Source of the DNA: Neobacillus bataviensis
GTDB lineage: Bacteria; Bacillota; Bacilli; Bacillales_B; DSM-18226
DNA: 64,000 bases
Assembly (NCBI RefSeq): GCF_019969725.1
Contig: NZ_JAHXYW010000018.1
Coordinates: 1 to 64,000, forward strand
Reading direction: 5' to 3'
Shown here: piece by piece, positions 16,132-31,755 of the stretch
Layout of the letters: every line of letters starts with the position of its first letter
Numbering within the stretch: the stretch's first letter is position 1
Notes under the pieces: model-generated
Seen by the model: only the letters and a program-made list of their open reading frames with translations
Told to the model about the DNA's origin: nothing
Database searches by the model: none
Program-made: the position numbers and the translations under genes

Positions 16132-16494
16132 TTAAACTAACTCGATAATAACCATTGGCGCACCGTCACCGCGGCGAGGTCCAAGTTTCATAATACGAGT
16201 GTATCCACCTTGACGCTCTTGGTAACGTGGAGCGATATCAGTGAAAAGTTTTTGTACAGCATCTTGACCGTTTTCAGCGTTAGCAACTTCGTTACGAACG
16301 TAAGAAGATGCTTGACGACGAGCATGTAAATCGCCGCGCTTACCTAAAGTGATCATTTTTTCAACTGTCACACGAAGTTCTTTCGCGCGAGTTTCAGTTG
16401 TTTCGATGCGCTCGTTGATAATTAAATCTGTAGTTAAATCACGTAGCATAGCTTTACGCTGTGCACTTGTGCGTCCTAACTTTCTGTATGCCAT
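16132..16494 (-). CDS. rplQ: 50S ribosomal protein L17
   Basis: A 120-residue bL17 with N-terminal [18 protein letters not shown] and C-terminal [24 protein letters not shown]. It sits near the polypeptide exit tunnel. Last gene of the alpha part of the S10-spc-alpha operon, 52 bp after rpoA; terminator-like structures follow. Confidence 0.98.
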   Translation of the reverse strand: MAYRKLGRTSAQRKAMLRDLTTDLIINERIETTETRAKELRVTVEKMITLGKRGDLHARRQASSYVRNEVANAENGQDAVQKLFTDIAPRYQERQGGYTRIMKLGPRRGDGAPMVIIELV

Positions 16495-16546
16495 GAAGGG
16501 TTCCCTCCTTTGTTGAAGTCATAAAACGGATTATCATAACGCATGA

Positions 16547-17491
16547 CTAGTCGTCTTTGCGTAAGCCTAATCCAAGCTCTTCTAGTTTTGCCTTCACTTC
16601 TTCAAGTGATTTACGGCCTAAGTTACGAACTTTCATCATATCTTCTTCAGTCTTATTGGCTAATTCCTGAACAGTGTTGATTCCAGCACGCTTCAAGCAG
16701 TTATAAGAACGAACAGAAAGATCAAGTTCTTCAATAGTCATTTCTAGAACCTTTTCTTTTTGGTCTTCTTCTTTTTCAATCATGATTTCAGCATTTTGTG
16801 CTTCATCAGTTAAACCAACAAAGATGTTCAAATGCTCGGTCAAAATTTTTGAACCTAGAGCAATCGCTTCTTTTGGCCCAGTGCTTCCATCTGTCCAAAC
16901 ATCAAGCGTAAGCTTATCATAATTTGACATTTGGCCAACACGTGTATTTTCTACCTGGAAAGCCACACGAGCAACTGGCGTATAAATCGAGTCAATTGGA
17001 ATTACACCAATTGGTTGATCTTCTCTCTTATTCTGATCAGCCGGTGTATAACCACGACCACGTTTAGCCGTTAAACGCATGCGAAGATGACCATTTGACG
17101 CTAATGTCGCAATATGAAGATCTGGATTTAAAATCTCAACATCACTGTCATGGGTAATGTTGCTTGCTTTTACAGGTCCTTCACCTTGTACATCAATCTC
17201 AAGTGATTTTTCTTCATCAGAGTAGATTTTTAAAGCTAGCTTTTTAATGTTTAAAATGATGGATGTTACATCCTCTACGACGCCTTCAATTGTTGAGAAC
17301 TCATGAAGTACCCCATCGATTTGAATCGATGTAACAGCGGCACCTGGGAGTGAAGATAATAGGATACGACGTAAGGAGTTACCCAAAGTAGTACCATATC
17401 CGCGCTCAAGTGGTTCTACGACGAACTTGCCATACTTGGCATCATCGTTGATCTCAACCGTTTCGATTTTTGGTTTTTCTATTTCGATCAT
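16547..17491 (-). CDS. rpoA: RNA polymerase subunit alpha
   Basis: A 314-residue alpha subunit. The N-terminal dimerisation domain (about 1-230) contains [24 protein letters not shown]; an acidic linker (EKEEDQKEK) leads to the C-terminal domain with [16 protein letters not shown] and [10 protein letters not shown], which bind UP-element DNA and activators. The second of two tandem ATGs (17491) is chosen: GGAGGG is 6 nt away and the product has the B. subtilis length. The 170-bp gap upstream holds a TATAAT without a good -35, so an internal promoter is possible but unproven. Confidence 0.98.
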   Translation of the reverse strand: MIEIEKPKIETVEINDDAKYGKFVVEPLERGYGTTLGNSLRRILLSSLPGAAVTSIQIDGVLHEFSTIEGVVEDVTSIILNIKKLALKIYSDEEKSLEIDVQGEGPVKASNITHDSDVEILNPDLHIATLASNGHLRMRLTAKRGRGYTPADQNKREDQPIGVIPIDSIYTPVARVAFQVENTRVGQMSNYDKLTLDVWTDGSTGPKEAIALGSKILTEHLNIFVGLTDEAQNAEIMIEKEEDQKEKVLEMTIEELDLSVRSYNCLKRAGINTVQELANKTEEDMMKVRNLGRKSLEEVKAKLEELGLGLRKDD

Positions 17492-17664
17492 CATTAACCC
17501 TCCTTCAAAACGTCGAAACTCGATTAGTTAGTAAGCTAACCGAAATTCCCCCATGTTTACGTTCCCGTTTTGTGCACAACAACTGGAATAAATCTTCTGT
17601 ATGTTGCCAAAATTTAATATCATATCCCATTATAGACATATGATACAAAATCTATACAGAAAAA

Positions 17665-18054
<390 letters not shown>

Positions 18055-18075
18055 TTAAATAACCTCCTTTGCCGA

Positions 18076-18441
18076 TTACTTCTTCTTGTTCGCAACAGTC
18101 TTACGAGGACCTTTGCGTGTACGAGCGTTGTTTTTCGTATTTTGTCCACGAACCGGTAAACCACGACGATGACGTAATCCGCGGTAGCAGCCGATTTCCA
18201 TTAAACGCTTAATGTTAAGAGAAACTTCACGGCGAAGATCACCTTCGACTTTTAATTTGTCGATGATGTCACGGATTTTGTTTAATTCGTCTTCTGTTAA
18301 ATCACGTACACGAGTATTTTCAGAAACACCAGCTTCTGCTAATACCTTTTGTGCAGTATTTTTACCAATACCATAAATGTAAGTTAAAGAGATAACTACA
18401 CGCTTTTCACGTGGAATATCTACACCAGCAATACGTGCCAT
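18076..18441 (-). CDS. rpsM: 30S ribosomal protein S13
   Basis: A 121-residue uS13 starting [21 protein letters not shown], with [20 protein letters not shown] and a lysine-rich tail. It contacts L5 in the intersubunit bridge and the P-site tRNA. It is followed by rpsK with a strong AGGAGG site. Confidence 0.98.
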   Translation of the reverse strand: MARIAGVDIPREKRVVISLTYIYGIGKNTAQKVLAEAGVSENTRVRDLTEDELNKIRDIIDKLKVEGDLRREVSLNIKRLMEIGCYRGLRHRRGLPVRGQNTKNNARTRKGPRKTVANKKK

Positions 18442-18464
18442 AATGAGCGCACCTCCTTCAATGA

Positions 18465-18834
<370 letters not shown>

Positions 18835-18968
18835 CAACTCGTCTCCCTTCTCTATTCAAAAATAGTATTCGAAAATGTAAAATTAATCTTCTTATAGGTA
18901 CAACAATAGCAACCTTAAAATTTTAACATATTGTACAGCATCTGTCCGCAAGTAAATTCTACATTTTT

Positions 18969-19113
18969 AGGAATTTCTCAGTCCTCATGTAAGTCTTGCC
19001 CAACTCTCGGTCCTACATACTAAGTACAATAGAAAAGCCATTTTCTCCCACATACTTTTGTTTTCTTTTGAAGAGATGTTCGAGAGTCGCCCGCTCAGTG
19101 TTGCCAATGATCA

Positions 19114-19114
<1 letters not shown>
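18969..19114 (-). pseudogene. map: relic of map (type I methionine aminopeptidase)
   Basis: The ATG (19114-19112) overlaps the adk stop as TAATG and the frame begins MII, as Bacillus Map does. After a large internal loss it reads KYVGENGFSIVL (Map: about TYVE..GFSVV), hits a stop at 19015-19013, and a frameshifted segment continues YVGPRVGQDLHED (19019-18981) against the Map consensus YVGHGVGQDLHEDPQIP, then stop and EIP. Thus start, two motif fragments and gene position survive, but most of the roughly 248 codons are deleted. A functional map elsewhere in the genome is implied, because the enzyme is essential. Confidence 0.9.
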
Positions 19115-19782
<668 letters not shown>

Positions 19783-19822
19783 CTATATTTGGTTTCAGGG
19801 GCCAATAGGTCCCCAAAACCTT

Positions 19823-21118
19823 TTACTTTATAAAACCTTTATAGTGACGTTTAACAAGTTGTGCTTCAAGTTGTTTCATCGTTTCAAGTGCAACACCGAC
19901 AACGATGAGCAAGCTTGTTCCGCCTATTTGTGCCGATTGCGGCAGGTTCGCTAATTTAATGAATAAAACAGGAAGAACCGCAATAACAGATAAGAAGATC
20001 GCACCAACAAATGTTAAACGATATAAGACGCGTGTTAAGTATTCTTGCGTGCTCTTACCAGGACGTATGCCAGGAATATAGCCGCTTTGCTTTTGTAAGT
20101 TTTCCGCTGCTTGTTCAGGGTTAACTTGGATAAAGGCATAGAAATAAGTAAACGCGATAATTAATGCTGCATAAAGAGTCATCCCGATTGGATGAGAATA
20201 GTCAAATACTTTTGTAATCCAAAGTGTAACATCATTCGTTGGAAAGAATGAGGCAACTGTTCTTGGCGTTACGATGAATGAAACGGCAAAGATAACAGGG
20301 ATAACACCGGCTGCGTTAACTTTTAACGGCATATGAGTAGATTGGCCACCCACCGGATTGCGTCCTTCTACAACGCGTTTCGCATATTGAATAGGAATTT
20401 TACGTGTTGCTTGCTGGATAAAAATAACTCCAACAACAATGGCAATAACAGCAAGAACTATTAATGCAACTGTAACAATACGTAGGAACAGAGCTTCTCC
20501 TGCATTTTCGAACTGTTGAACATAAATTTGATTAACTGTGTTAGGAATGGCAGCAACAATACCGGCGAAGATGATGATCGAAATACCATTTCCGACACCC
20601 TTCGAGGTAATTTGCTCACCTAACCACATCAAGAAAGATGTACCAGCAGTTAAAACCGTAGCAATCAATAGATAAGTTCCGATTCCAGGGTTTTCAATTA
20701 ATTGGCCACTGGCTAAGTTATTAAAGCCATATGACATACCTAATGCTTGGATAAATCCAAGCACAACAGTGAAATAACGAGTGAATTGAGCAATCTTACG
20801 ACGCCCTGCTTCCCCTTGTTTGGACCATTCCGTAAATTTTGGAACAACATCCATCTGTAAAAGCTGAATGATAATCGAAGCGGTGATATACGGCATGATA
20901 CCCATTGCAAAGATGGAGAATTGTTTCAATGCTCCACCGCCAAAGGTATTTAAAATTCCGAAGACACTTAGCTTATCCTGATTAGCAAGAACCTCAGCAT
21001 TTACATTCGGTACAGGGATAAATGTACCTAGTCGAAAAACGACTAACATTAAAAGGGTGAAAATAATTTTATTCCTTATCTCACCCACGCGCATAAAATT
21101 GGAGATTGTCTGGAACAT
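19823..21118 (-). CDS. secY: Sec translocon subunit SecY
   Basis: A 431-residue protein with about ten membrane helices and family motifs such as FALGIMPYITASIIIQLL-like (here IFAMGIMPYITAS), GGQSTHMPLKVNAAGVIPVIFA and SAQIGGTSLLIVVGVALE. It forms the protein-conducting channel with SecE (encoded at 49.4 kb) and SecG. Its start overlaps the rplO stop by one base (TAATG). Confidence 0.98.
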   Translation of the reverse strand: MFQTISNFMRVGEIRNKIIFTLLMLVVFRLGTFIPVPNVNAEVLANQDKLSVFGILNTFGGGALKQFSIFAMGIMPYITASIIIQLLQMDVVPKFTEWSKQGEAGRRKIAQFTRYFTVVLGFIQALGMSYGFNNLASGQLIENPGIGTYLLIATVLTAGTSFLMWLGEQITSKGVGNGISIIIFAGIVAAIPNTVNQIYVQQFENAGEALFLRIVTVALIVLAVIAIVVGVIFIQQATRKIPIQYAKRVVEGRNPVGGQSTHMPLKVNAAGVIPVIFAVSFIVTPRTVASFFPTNDVTLWITKVFDYSHPIGMTLYAALIIAFTYFYAFIQVNPEQAAENLQKQSGYIPGIRPGKSTQEYLTRVLYRLTFVGAIFLSVIAVLPVLFIKLANLPQSAQIGGTSLLIVVGVALETMKQLEAQLVKRHYKGFIK

Positions 21119-21558
21119 TAGATCACCTCAGTAGTTCCACCAGCAGCTTCGATAGCTTCCTTAGCAGCAGAGGAGAATTTGTGAGCTTTTACAGTCAACT
21201 TTTTCTCTACGTTCCCTTTAGCAAGAACTTTAATTCCTGCTTTTTCGTTACTTACAACGCCTGTTTCGATAAGAAGTTCTGGAGTAACTTCTGTACCTTC
21301 TTCGAAGCGGTTTAATGCATCAAGGTTCACAACTGCGTATTCTTTACGGCTAATGTTAGTGAAACCGCGTTTTGGTAAACGACGGAATAAAGGTGTTTGA
21401 CCACCCTCAAAACCAACACGTACACCGCCGCCAGAACGAGCGTTTTGACCTTTATGACCTTTACCTGCAGTCTTTCCTTGGCCAGAACCGATCCCGCGTC
21501 CTAAACGTTTGCGCTCTTTACGAGAACCTTCGGCAGGTTTTAATTCATGAAGTTTCAT
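21118..21558 (-). CDS. rplO: 50S ribosomal protein L15
   Basis: A 146-residue uL15 starting [22 protein letters not shown]. It has the Gly-rich extension ([22 protein letters not shown] in part) that penetrates rRNA, and [20 protein letters not shown]. It is translationally coupled to secY through TAATG. Confidence 0.98.
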   Translation of the reverse strand: MKLHELKPAEGSRKERKRLGRGIGSGQGKTAGKGHKGQNARSGGGVRVGFEGGQTPLFRRLPKRGFTNISRKEYAVVNLDALNRFEEGTEVTPELLIETGVVSNEKAGIKVLAKGNVEKKLTVKAHKFSSAAKEAIEAAGGTTEVI

Positions 21559-21590
21559 ATTGGCACCTCCTTATGAAAGAAAACAATGGA

Positions 21591-21770
21591 TTATTGTTCT
21601 TTTACTGTTACAAGGTGAGCAACTTTGTTAATCATACCGCGAATCGCAGCGTTATCTTGGTGCTCAACTGTTTGATTTAATTTACGTAAACCTAGCGCTG
21701 TAACTGTTGCACGTTGGTCCTCAGGGCGACCTATAACGCTCTTGTTGAGGGTAATTAAAAGTTTCGCCAT
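21591..21770 (-). CDS. rpmD: 50S ribosomal protein L30
   Basis: A 59-residue uL30: [20 protein letters not shown], then the [18 protein letters not shown] region. It begins 13 bp after the rpsE stop and lies between rpsE and rplO, the standard spc-operon place. Short, but codon use and RBS match its neighbours. Confidence 0.97.
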   Translation of the reverse strand: MAKLLITLNKSVIGRPEDQRATVTALGLRKLNQTVEHQDNAAIRGMINKVAHLVTVKEQ

Positions 21771-21783
21771 TTGATTTCCCCCC

Positions 21784-22305
<522 letters not shown>

Positions 22306-22308
22306 CTA

Positions 22309-22671
22309 TTAAAATTGTAGGCCGTTTTCACGAGCAGCATCAGCTAATGCTTGAATACGTCCATGGTATAGGTATCCTCCACGGTCAAATACAACTGCAG
22401 AGATCCCTTTTTCTACCGCACGTTTAGCAACTAATTCTCCGACTTTTTGTGCAGCTTGAACGTTGCTTGTAGATTCAAGACCGAAGTCTTTTTCTATTGT
22501 AGAAGCACTTGCTAAAGTAACTCCATTCATGTCATCGATAATTTGAGCATAAATGTGTTGGTTTGAACGGAACACATTTAGACGTGGACGAGCTGAAGTT
22601 CCGCTAAGTTTCGCACGAACACGAGCATGTCTTTTCTTGCGAGTAGCGTTTTTATCAAGCTTCGTAATCAT
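22309..22671 (-). CDS. rplR: 50S ribosomal protein L18
   Basis: A 120-residue uL18 with basic N terminus ([18 protein letters not shown]), [20 protein letters not shown] and the C-terminal [26 protein letters not shown]. It binds 5S rRNA with L5. Located between rplF and rpsE. Confidence 0.98.
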   Translation of the reverse strand: MITKLDKNATRKKRHARVRAKLSGTSARPRLNVFRSNQHIYAQIIDDMNGVTLASASTIEKDFGLESTSNVQAAQKVGELVAKRAVEKGISAVVFDRGGYLYHGRIQALADAARENGLQF

Positions 22672-22703
22672 TTACGTCACTCCTTTCGTTTACCTATGCG
22701 GCA

Positions 22704-23240
22704 TTACTTACCTGTTTTACCTTCTTTGCGACGAACAAATTCGCCTTCGTAACGAATTCCTTTGCCTTTATATGGCTCTGGAGGACGAACTCCGCGAATA
22801 TTGGCAGCTAATGCACCAACACGTTCTTTATCAGTACCTTTAACGATGATCTTTGTGTTAGTAGGTACTTCGATTTCAAGACCTTTTTCAGGTTCCATTT
22901 CAACTGGATGAGAGTAACCAACGTTTAATACAAGCTTAGTACCTTGCTTTTGCGCACGGTAACCAACCCCGATTAATTCTAAGCCTCTTTCGAAGCCTTT
23001 GGAAACACCTTCAACCATGTTCGCAATCACAGCACGAGTTGTACCATGTAATGCGCGGATTTCTTTTACATCAGATGGACGAGCCACTGTAATGATGTTC
23101 TCTTCAACAGTGATCGCAATCTCAGGATTAAAAGTACGAGTAAGTTCGCCTTTAGGGCCTTTTACTGTAACTGTATTGTTATTTAAAGTAACCGTAACTC
23201 CAGCTGGAATTTCGATAGGTTTTTTTCCTACGCGAGACAT
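22704..23240 (-). CDS. rplF: 50S ribosomal protein L6
   Basis: A 178-residue uL6 starting [17 protein letters not shown], with the duplicated L6 fold and the C-terminal signature [25 protein letters not shown]. It lies at the L7/L12 stalk base near the factor-binding site. 31 bp after rpsH. Confidence 0.98.
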   Translation of the reverse strand: MSRVGKKPIEIPAGVTVTLNNNTVTVKGPKGELTRTFNPEIAITVEENIITVARPSDVKEIRALHGTTRAVIANMVEGVSKGFERGLELIGVGYRAQKQGTKLVLNVGYSHPVEMEPEKGLEIEVPTNTKIIVKGTDKERVGALAANIRGVRPPEPYKGKGIRYEGEFVRRKEGKTGK

Positions 23241-23271
23241 TTAGTGCACCTCCATTCATTCAAAAACTCGA

Positions 23272-23670
23272 TTACCAAACGTATGCTAAAACTTCTCCAC
23301 CGATTTGTTTTGCACGAGCTTCTTTATCTGTAATAACACCTTGTGATGTAGATACTAGTGCGATACCAAGACCGTTAAGAACACGTGGTACCTCAGTAGA
23401 TTTTGCATAAACACGAAGACCAGGCTTACTTATGCGCTTAAGACCAGTAATAACACGCTCATTATTTGTACCGTACTTTAAGAAGATACGGATGATACCT
23501 TGTTTGTTGTCGTCGATAAACTCAACGTCACGTACGAAACCTTCACGCTTTAAGATTTCAGCGATTTCTTTTTTCATATTAGAAGCAGGCACTTCTAACT
23601 TTTCGTGACGTACCATGTTCGCATTACGAATGCGAGTAAGCATATCTGCAATTGGATCTGTCATGACCAT
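23272..23670 (-). CDS. rpsH: 30S ribosomal protein S8
   Basis: A 132-residue uS8 ([20 protein letters not shown] ... GGEVLAYVW). It binds helix 21 of 16S rRNA and nucleates the central domain; in other bacteria it is the repressor of the spc operon. The start at 23670 is chosen because AAGGAGG precedes it and it matches family length; a longer frame to 23691 lacks support. Confidence 0.98.
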   Translation of the reverse strand: MVMTDPIADMLTRIRNANMVRHEKLEVPASNMKKEIAEILKREGFVRDVEFIDDNKQGIIRIFLKYGTNNERVITGLKRISKPGLRVYAKSTEVPRVLNGLGIALVSTSQGVITDKEARAKQIGGEVLAYVW

Positions 23671-23700
23671 TATTTTTACCTCCTTCCACAACTCTGGGTT

Positions 23701-23910
<210 letters not shown>

Positions 23911-24450
23911 TTACTTTTGGAATGGCATTCCAAATTGAGTTAAAAGTTCACGAGATTCTTCATCAGTGTTAGCAGTCGTTACGATAACGATATCCATACC
24001 ACGAACTTTGCTTACTTTATCGTAATCAATTTCAGGGAAGATTAATTGTTCTTTAACACCCAAAGTATAGTTACCGCGACCGTCGAAAGCTTTCTTAGAA
24101 ACACCACGGAAGTCACGTACACGAGGTAAAGAAACAGAAACTAATTTATCCAAGAATTCGTACATGCGCTCACCACGAAGAGTAACCTTTGCACCGATTG
24201 GCATACCTTCACGAAGACGGAAGCCAGCGATAGATTTTTTCGCACGAGTGATAAGTGGCTTTTGACCAGTGATCGTTGCTAATTCTTCAACAGCGTTATC
24301 AAGAGCTTTTGCGTTTGCAACTGCATCACCAACACCCATGTTTACAACGATCTTTTCGATCTTAGGAACTTGCATAACTGATTTATAGTTGAACTTGCTC
24401 ATTAGAGCAGGAGTAATTTCTTTAACAAACTTTTCTTTTAGGCGGTTCAT
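23911..24450 (-). CDS. rplE: 50S ribosomal protein L5
   Basis: A 179-residue uL5 with [43 protein letters not shown] and the C-terminal [16 protein letters not shown]. It binds 5S rRNA and contacts S13 and P-site tRNA. Follows rplX by 26 bp. Confidence 0.98.
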   Translation of the reverse strand: MNRLKEKFVKEITPALMSKFNYKSVMQVPKIEKIVVNMGVGDAVANAKALDNAVEELATITGQKPLITRAKKSIAGFRLREGMPIGAKVTLRGERMYEFLDKLVSVSLPRVRDFRGVSKKAFDGRGNYTLGVKEQLIFPEIDYDKVSKVRGMDIVIVTTANTDEESRELLTQFGMPFQK

Positions 24451-24476
24451 GTGTGTACCTCCCTTCTTAATTTAAA

Positions 24477-24785
24477 CTATTTATCTAATACTTCACCGGA
24501 TTTTGCTACGCGTACTTTTTTGCCATCAACCGTTTTGTAACCTACACGAGTTGGGTTACCTGATTTAGGATCGATAGGCATAACGTTTGATACATGAATT
24601 GGAGCCTCAAAGCTGATAATTCCGCCTTGTGGATTCACTTGAGAAGGCTTTGAGTGCTTTTTCACGATGTTTACGCCTTCTACTAGAACACGGCTGTCTT
24701 TAGGATAAGCAGCTAGGATCACACCTGTTTTGCCTTTATCCTTGCCAGAAATAACTCTGACTTTATCACCTTTTTTTACATGCAT
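24477..24785 (-). CDS. rplX: 50S ribosomal protein L24
   Basis: A 102-residue uL24 with KOW motif near the N terminus ([18 protein letters not shown]) and [18 protein letters not shown]. It is an assembly initiator near the tunnel exit. ATG 24785 is used (MHVKKGD); it has AAGGAGG upstream and the extra eight codons of the longer frame are unlike the family. Confidence 0.97.
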   Translation of the reverse strand: MHVKKGDKVRVISGKDKGKTGVILAAYPKDSRVLVEGVNIVKKHSKPSQVNPQGGIISFEAPIHVSNVMPIDPKSGNPTRVGYKTVDGKKVRVAKSGEVLDK

Positions 24786-24821
24786 CTTGTCGCACCTCCT
24801 TAAAGGCAATTGATTTTAAAA

Positions 24822-25217
<396 letters not shown>

Positions 25218-25229
25218 TTATCCGAACAA

Positions 25230-25493
25230 TTAAATAATAACGGCTTTTTCTACAACTTCGACTAAACGGAAGCGTTTAGTAGCTGAAAGTGGGCGAGTTT
25301 CCATAATGCGAACAACATCACCGATTTTTGCCTGGTTTTGCTCATCATGAGCTTTATACTTTTTAGAGTACTTAACGCGTTTACCATATAAAGGATGCTT
25401 TTTGTATGTTTCAACAAGAACTGTAACAGTTTTGTCCATCTTGTCAGAAACAACGCGTCCTGTGTAAACTTTGCGTTGGTTACGTTCACTCAT
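25230..25493 (-). CDS. rpsQ: 30S ribosomal protein S17
   Basis: An 87-residue uS17 OB-fold protein ([20 protein letters not shown] ... [11 protein letters not shown]) with [19 protein letters not shown] primary 16S rRNA binder. The start at 25493 follows the only good RBS (GGAGG); six upstream codons in the same frame overlap the RBS and are excluded. Confidence 0.98.
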   Translation of the reverse strand: MSERNQRKVYTGRVVSDKMDKTVTVLVETYKKHPLYGKRVKYSKKYKAHDEQNQAKIGDVVRIMETRPLSATKRFRLVEVVEKAVII

Positions 25494-25514
25494 CTGTGAA
25501 CCTCCTCTCATTTA

Positions 25515-26139
<625 letters not shown>

Positions 26140-26141
26140 TA

Positions 26142-27439
<1,298 letters not shown>

Positions 27440-27499
27440 GAAGGTACCTCCCTTCGTGACTGTTCTACGGTTCTATCTTTGAACCGTAGGAGAGACACG

Positions 27500-28357
<858 letters not shown>

Positions 28358-28642
28358 TTAGCTTTCAAAGAATTCGATTTCTTTGCTGTCAGCTGTTAAT
28401 TTTACGATTGCTTTACGACGCTTGTTTGTGTAACCGCCGAATTTACCCATACGCTTGAATTTACCTTTATAGTTCATGATGTTAACTTTCTCAACTTCAA
28501 CGCCAAAGATTTCTACAATAGCATCTTTAACTTGTGTTTTGTTAGCTCTCACATCAACTTCGAACGTATATTTCTTTTCAGCCATTAGGTCAGTAGAACG
28601 CTCAGTGATAACGGGGCGCTTAATGATATCGCGTGCATCCAT
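28358..28642 (-). CDS. rplW: 50S ribosomal protein L23
   Basis: A 94-residue uL23 ([20 protein letters not shown]) with [22 protein letters not shown]. The trigger-factor and SRP docking protein at the tunnel exit. The start overlaps the rplD stop by one base (TAATG). Confidence 0.98.
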   Translation of the reverse strand: MDARDIIKRPVITERSTDLMAEKKYTFEVDVRANKTQVKDAIVEIFGVEVEKVNIMNYKGKFKRMGKFGGYTNKRRKAIVKLTADSKEIEFFES

Positions 28643-29265
28643 TATGCAAGCACCTCCTCTACTTTTTCAACCGCTGCTTTAGTCATGATTAATTTATCAT
28701 GGTTTACAACATCTAGTACGTTGATTCCATCAGCTGTTACTACTGTTACACCAGGAATGTTGCGAGCAGAAAGTGCTACATTTTCATCTAGGTTAGCTGT
28801 AACAATAAGTGCTTTTTTCTCAACAGAAAGACCGTTTAAAACAGCTTTGAAATCTTTTGTTTTTGGAGCTTCGAAAGCTAGGCTTTCTAATACTAAGATA
28901 TTTTCTTCTAATACTTTAGAAGATAATGCAGATTTGATCGCTAAGCGACGAACCTTCTTAGGTAATTTATAGCTGTAGCTGCGTGGTGTTGGACCAAATA
29001 CAGTACCACCTCCGCGCCATTGTGGAGAACGGATTGACCCTTGACGAGCACGGCCAGTTCCTTTTTGACGCCATGGCTTACGGCCACCGCCTGCAACTTC
29101 AGAACGAATTTTAGTTTTATGAGTTCCTTGACGTAATGAAGCACGTTGCATAACAATCGCTTCGAATAATACGTGCTGGTTAGGCTCAATACCAAAAACT
29201 GATTCATTAAGCTCGATATCACCAACTTGTGATCCGTTTTGGTTTAATAATGCTACTTTCGGCAT
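28642..29265 (-). CDS. rplD: 50S ribosomal protein L4
   Basis: A 207-residue uL4 with the long tunnel loop ([21 protein letters not shown] in part; [14 protein letters not shown]) and a Rossmann-like globular domain. In enterobacteria L4 represses the S10 operon; in Bacillus that control is not established. Couples to rplW through TAATG. Confidence 0.98.
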   Translation of the reverse strand: MPKVALLNQNGSQVGDIELNESVFGIEPNQHVLFEAIVMQRASLRQGTHKTKIRSEVAGGGRKPWRQKGTGRARQGSIRSPQWRGGGTVFGPTPRSYSYKLPKKVRRLAIKSALSSKVLEENILVLESLAFEAPKTKDFKAVLNGLSVEKKALIVTANLDENVALSARNIPGVTVVTADGINVLDVVNHDKLIMTKAAVEKVEEVLA

Positions 29266-29294
29266 TCCTTTGTTCCTCCTTTCTTAAAAAGTGA

Positions 29295-29921
29295 CTATGC
29301 TTTTACCGCACCTTTAATTTTTAATAAAGCTTTTTTAGCTCCTGGAACATTACCTTTGATCAATAGTAGGTTGCGCTCAACGTCAACTTTAACGATTTCA
29401 AGGTTTTGTACAGTAACTTGTTCTCCGCCCATACGTCCAGGTAATGCTTTACCTTTGAATACACGGTTTGGAGCAACAGGTCCCATTGAACCAGGACGAC
29501 GGTGGTAACGTGAACCGTGAGCCATTGGGCCGCGTGATTGTCCGTGGCGCTTGATTGAGCCTTGGAAACCTTTACCCTTCGAGATTCCTGTTACATCTAC
29601 AATATCGCCTGCAGCGAAAATATCTACTTTGACTTCTTGACCAACTTCAAGTGCTGCTAAGTCGTCTCCGCGGAATTCGCGAACGAAGCGCTTAGGAGCA
29701 GTGTTTGCTTTAGCAACATGGCCTTTTTCTGGTTTGTTAGATAACTTCTCACGCTTGTCTTCAAAACCAACTTGAACTGCAGTATAACCGTCAGTTTCAA
29801 CTGATTTCTTTTGAAGAACTACGTTAGCAGCTGCCTCAACTACAGTTACAGGAATTAAGTTGCCGTTACTAGCAAATACTTGAGTCATACCAATCTTTCT
29901 TCCTAAGATTCCTTTGGTCAT
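29295..29921 (-). CDS. rplC: 50S ribosomal protein L3
   Basis: A 208-residue uL3 ([20 protein letters not shown]) with the conserved W-finger/glutamine region [20 protein letters not shown]. An assembly initiator close to the peptidyl-transferase centre. Between rpsJ and rplD. Confidence 0.98.
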   Translation of the reverse strand: MTKGILGRKIGMTQVFASNGNLIPVTVVEAAANVVLQKKSVETDGYTAVQVGFEDKREKLSNKPEKGHVAKANTAPKRFVREFRGDDLAALEVGQEVKVDIFAAGDIVDVTGISKGKGFQGSIKRHGQSRGPMAHGSRYHRRPGSMGPVAPNRVFKGKALPGRMGGEQVTVQNLEIVKVDVERNLLLIKGNVPGAKKALLKIKGAVKA

Positions 29922-29960
29922 TTAAGTCACACCTCCTGTATATTTGTTCATTTATTTTGA

Positions 29961-30404
<444 letters not shown>

Positions 30405-30433
30405 ATTATACATAAAACATAAAGCAAACGCAA
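30405..30433 (-). promoter_or_regulatory. S10 operon promoter (sigma-A)
   Basis: The minus strand reads TTGCGT (30433-30428), 17 bp, TATAAT (30410-30405). Perfect -10, weak -35. It would drive rpsJ and the downstream ribosomal cluster; tuf is now separated from rpsJ by two germination-type genes. Confidence 0.7.
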
Positions 30434-30621
30434 CAGTTATTACAATTTTTTTTATGCTTTCTGTGCTGAACACTTTTTTAATTATAGCGGCTGACATTTT
30501 CAATTTCAATCCCAAAATGTAATCTCCAATATTCTCCTAATTTATTACTCCAAATATTTAATCAATTTAATATGTACATATATAATAGTAGAAACTGTTT
30601 TCAACATAAAACACGAACACT

Positions 30622-31755
30622 CTACTCTGGTATATTTGCTCGTGATTTACCAAAATAGGTTCGAACCAAAATCATTATTAGAGCGATGAATGGTATTCCC
30701 ACTAATAGCGGGAACCCCACCAAATAAGGCATTTTATTATAAAAAAACTCTTGATAAGCAATCTTATTTTTTGATCCAATCAATGAGTAAATAAAAATGA
30801 GAGATATTACGGGGATAATCAAAGGCTGATACCTTTTAAATTTTAAAATGTCCCTTAACCCAATCAAAGCTGCATAGACATAAAGAATAATTTTTATGAA
30901 AAATCCTACCGCAAATGTCCCAACAACAATGGAGTCCATCCTCTGGATAATATGGCCAACATTGATCTTTTCGACTGTAAGAAGCAATGGGATTTCAACT
31001 GCCTGAGCACCAGTACCAATTACACTAATAATTAATAAAAAGGTCCATGTAAGACCTAACCCACTTAACAAAATGGAAAGTAAGCCCGTTCTTTTGACCA
31101 ATTCGGGCTTATTCAAGTAAGGGAAAATCATAAGAAAAAGAAAAATTTCCCCAAAAGGGAAAAACAACGTTAGGGGTACAGCATGTTTTAAAACGGGCAG
31201 CCAGCCAAATTCTAAAACAGGCTGGACGTTCTTAATTTTGATAATTCCGGAAGCAAAAACCGTTAAATTACCAATTACTCCGAAAGCGGCCATTGCGCCA
31301 ACGAGGATCTCTGCCGTCCTTCCCACCACTTCAATCCCTAAATAGCAGGCATAAGAAACCAATAACAGTCCGATAAAAATAAATACGGAAACCGGCGTTT
31401 CCGATAAAATATAAGTTCCTATTGTATCCCCTAAATGCCGCGCATTGACTGCGGCAACAAATGTAAAATAGCAAATATATACTATGCTTAATGGAAGTCC
31501 GATATATTTGCTAAATACTTTAATTAAAATTCCGGTAAAAGGAAGGTTTGGATACCGTTTAAATATTTGGACGTATACAAAGAAAAAAAGAATGAGTGCG
31601 CCAAGCATGCCAAGCGTGATTGATAACCAAGCATCTTGTTTCCCTTCATGAAATGAAATGACAAATAAATAGATATTCCCATTCAAAAAAATATGGTTTT
31701 CTGGGAAAAGTGAGGAACAAGCATGCTTGAGAATGGTAAAATTCCACCTCATCAA
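30622..31755 (-). CDS. GerB-family spore germination permease, N terminus abnormal
   Basis: From GKQDAWLSITLG onward this is a full GerB/AAPA permease with about nine further membrane helices and the family's MDSIVVGTFAVGFFIKIILYVYA region. The start is unsettled: the open frame extends to 31755, but its first 25 residues (MMRWNFTILKHACSS...) do not resemble the family. A different frame from ATG 31724 reads MLVPHFSQKTIFF, which looks like a genuine GerB start, then meets a stop just after a T7 run (31691-31685). One extra T would join it to the main frame. Probable frameshift or decayed gene; no A or C partner is adjacent. Confidence 0.7.
   Translation of the reverse strand: MMRWNFTILKHACSSLFPENHIFLNGNIYLFVISFHEGKQDAWLSITLGMLGALILFFFVYVQIFKRYPNLPFTGILIKVFSKYIGLPLSIVYICYFTFVAAVNARHLGDTIGTYILSETPVSVFIFIGLLLVSYACYLGIEVVGRTAEILVGAMAAFGVIGNLTVFASGIIKIKNVQPVLEFGWLPVLKHAVPLTLFFPFGEIFLFLMIFPYLNKPELVKRTGLLSILLSGLGLTWTFLLIISVIGTGAQAVEIPLLLTVEKINVGHIIQRMDSIVVGTFAVGFFIKIILYVYAALIGLRDILKFKRYQPLIIPVISLIFIYSLIGSKNKIAYQEFFYNKMPYLVGFPLLVGIPFIALIMILVRTYFGKSRANIPE

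Noticed and set aside
17585..17660. Internal promoter before rpoA
   Set aside because: A TATAAT is present, but no -35-like hexamer at 16-18 bp and no proper extended -10, so I did not list it as a feature.
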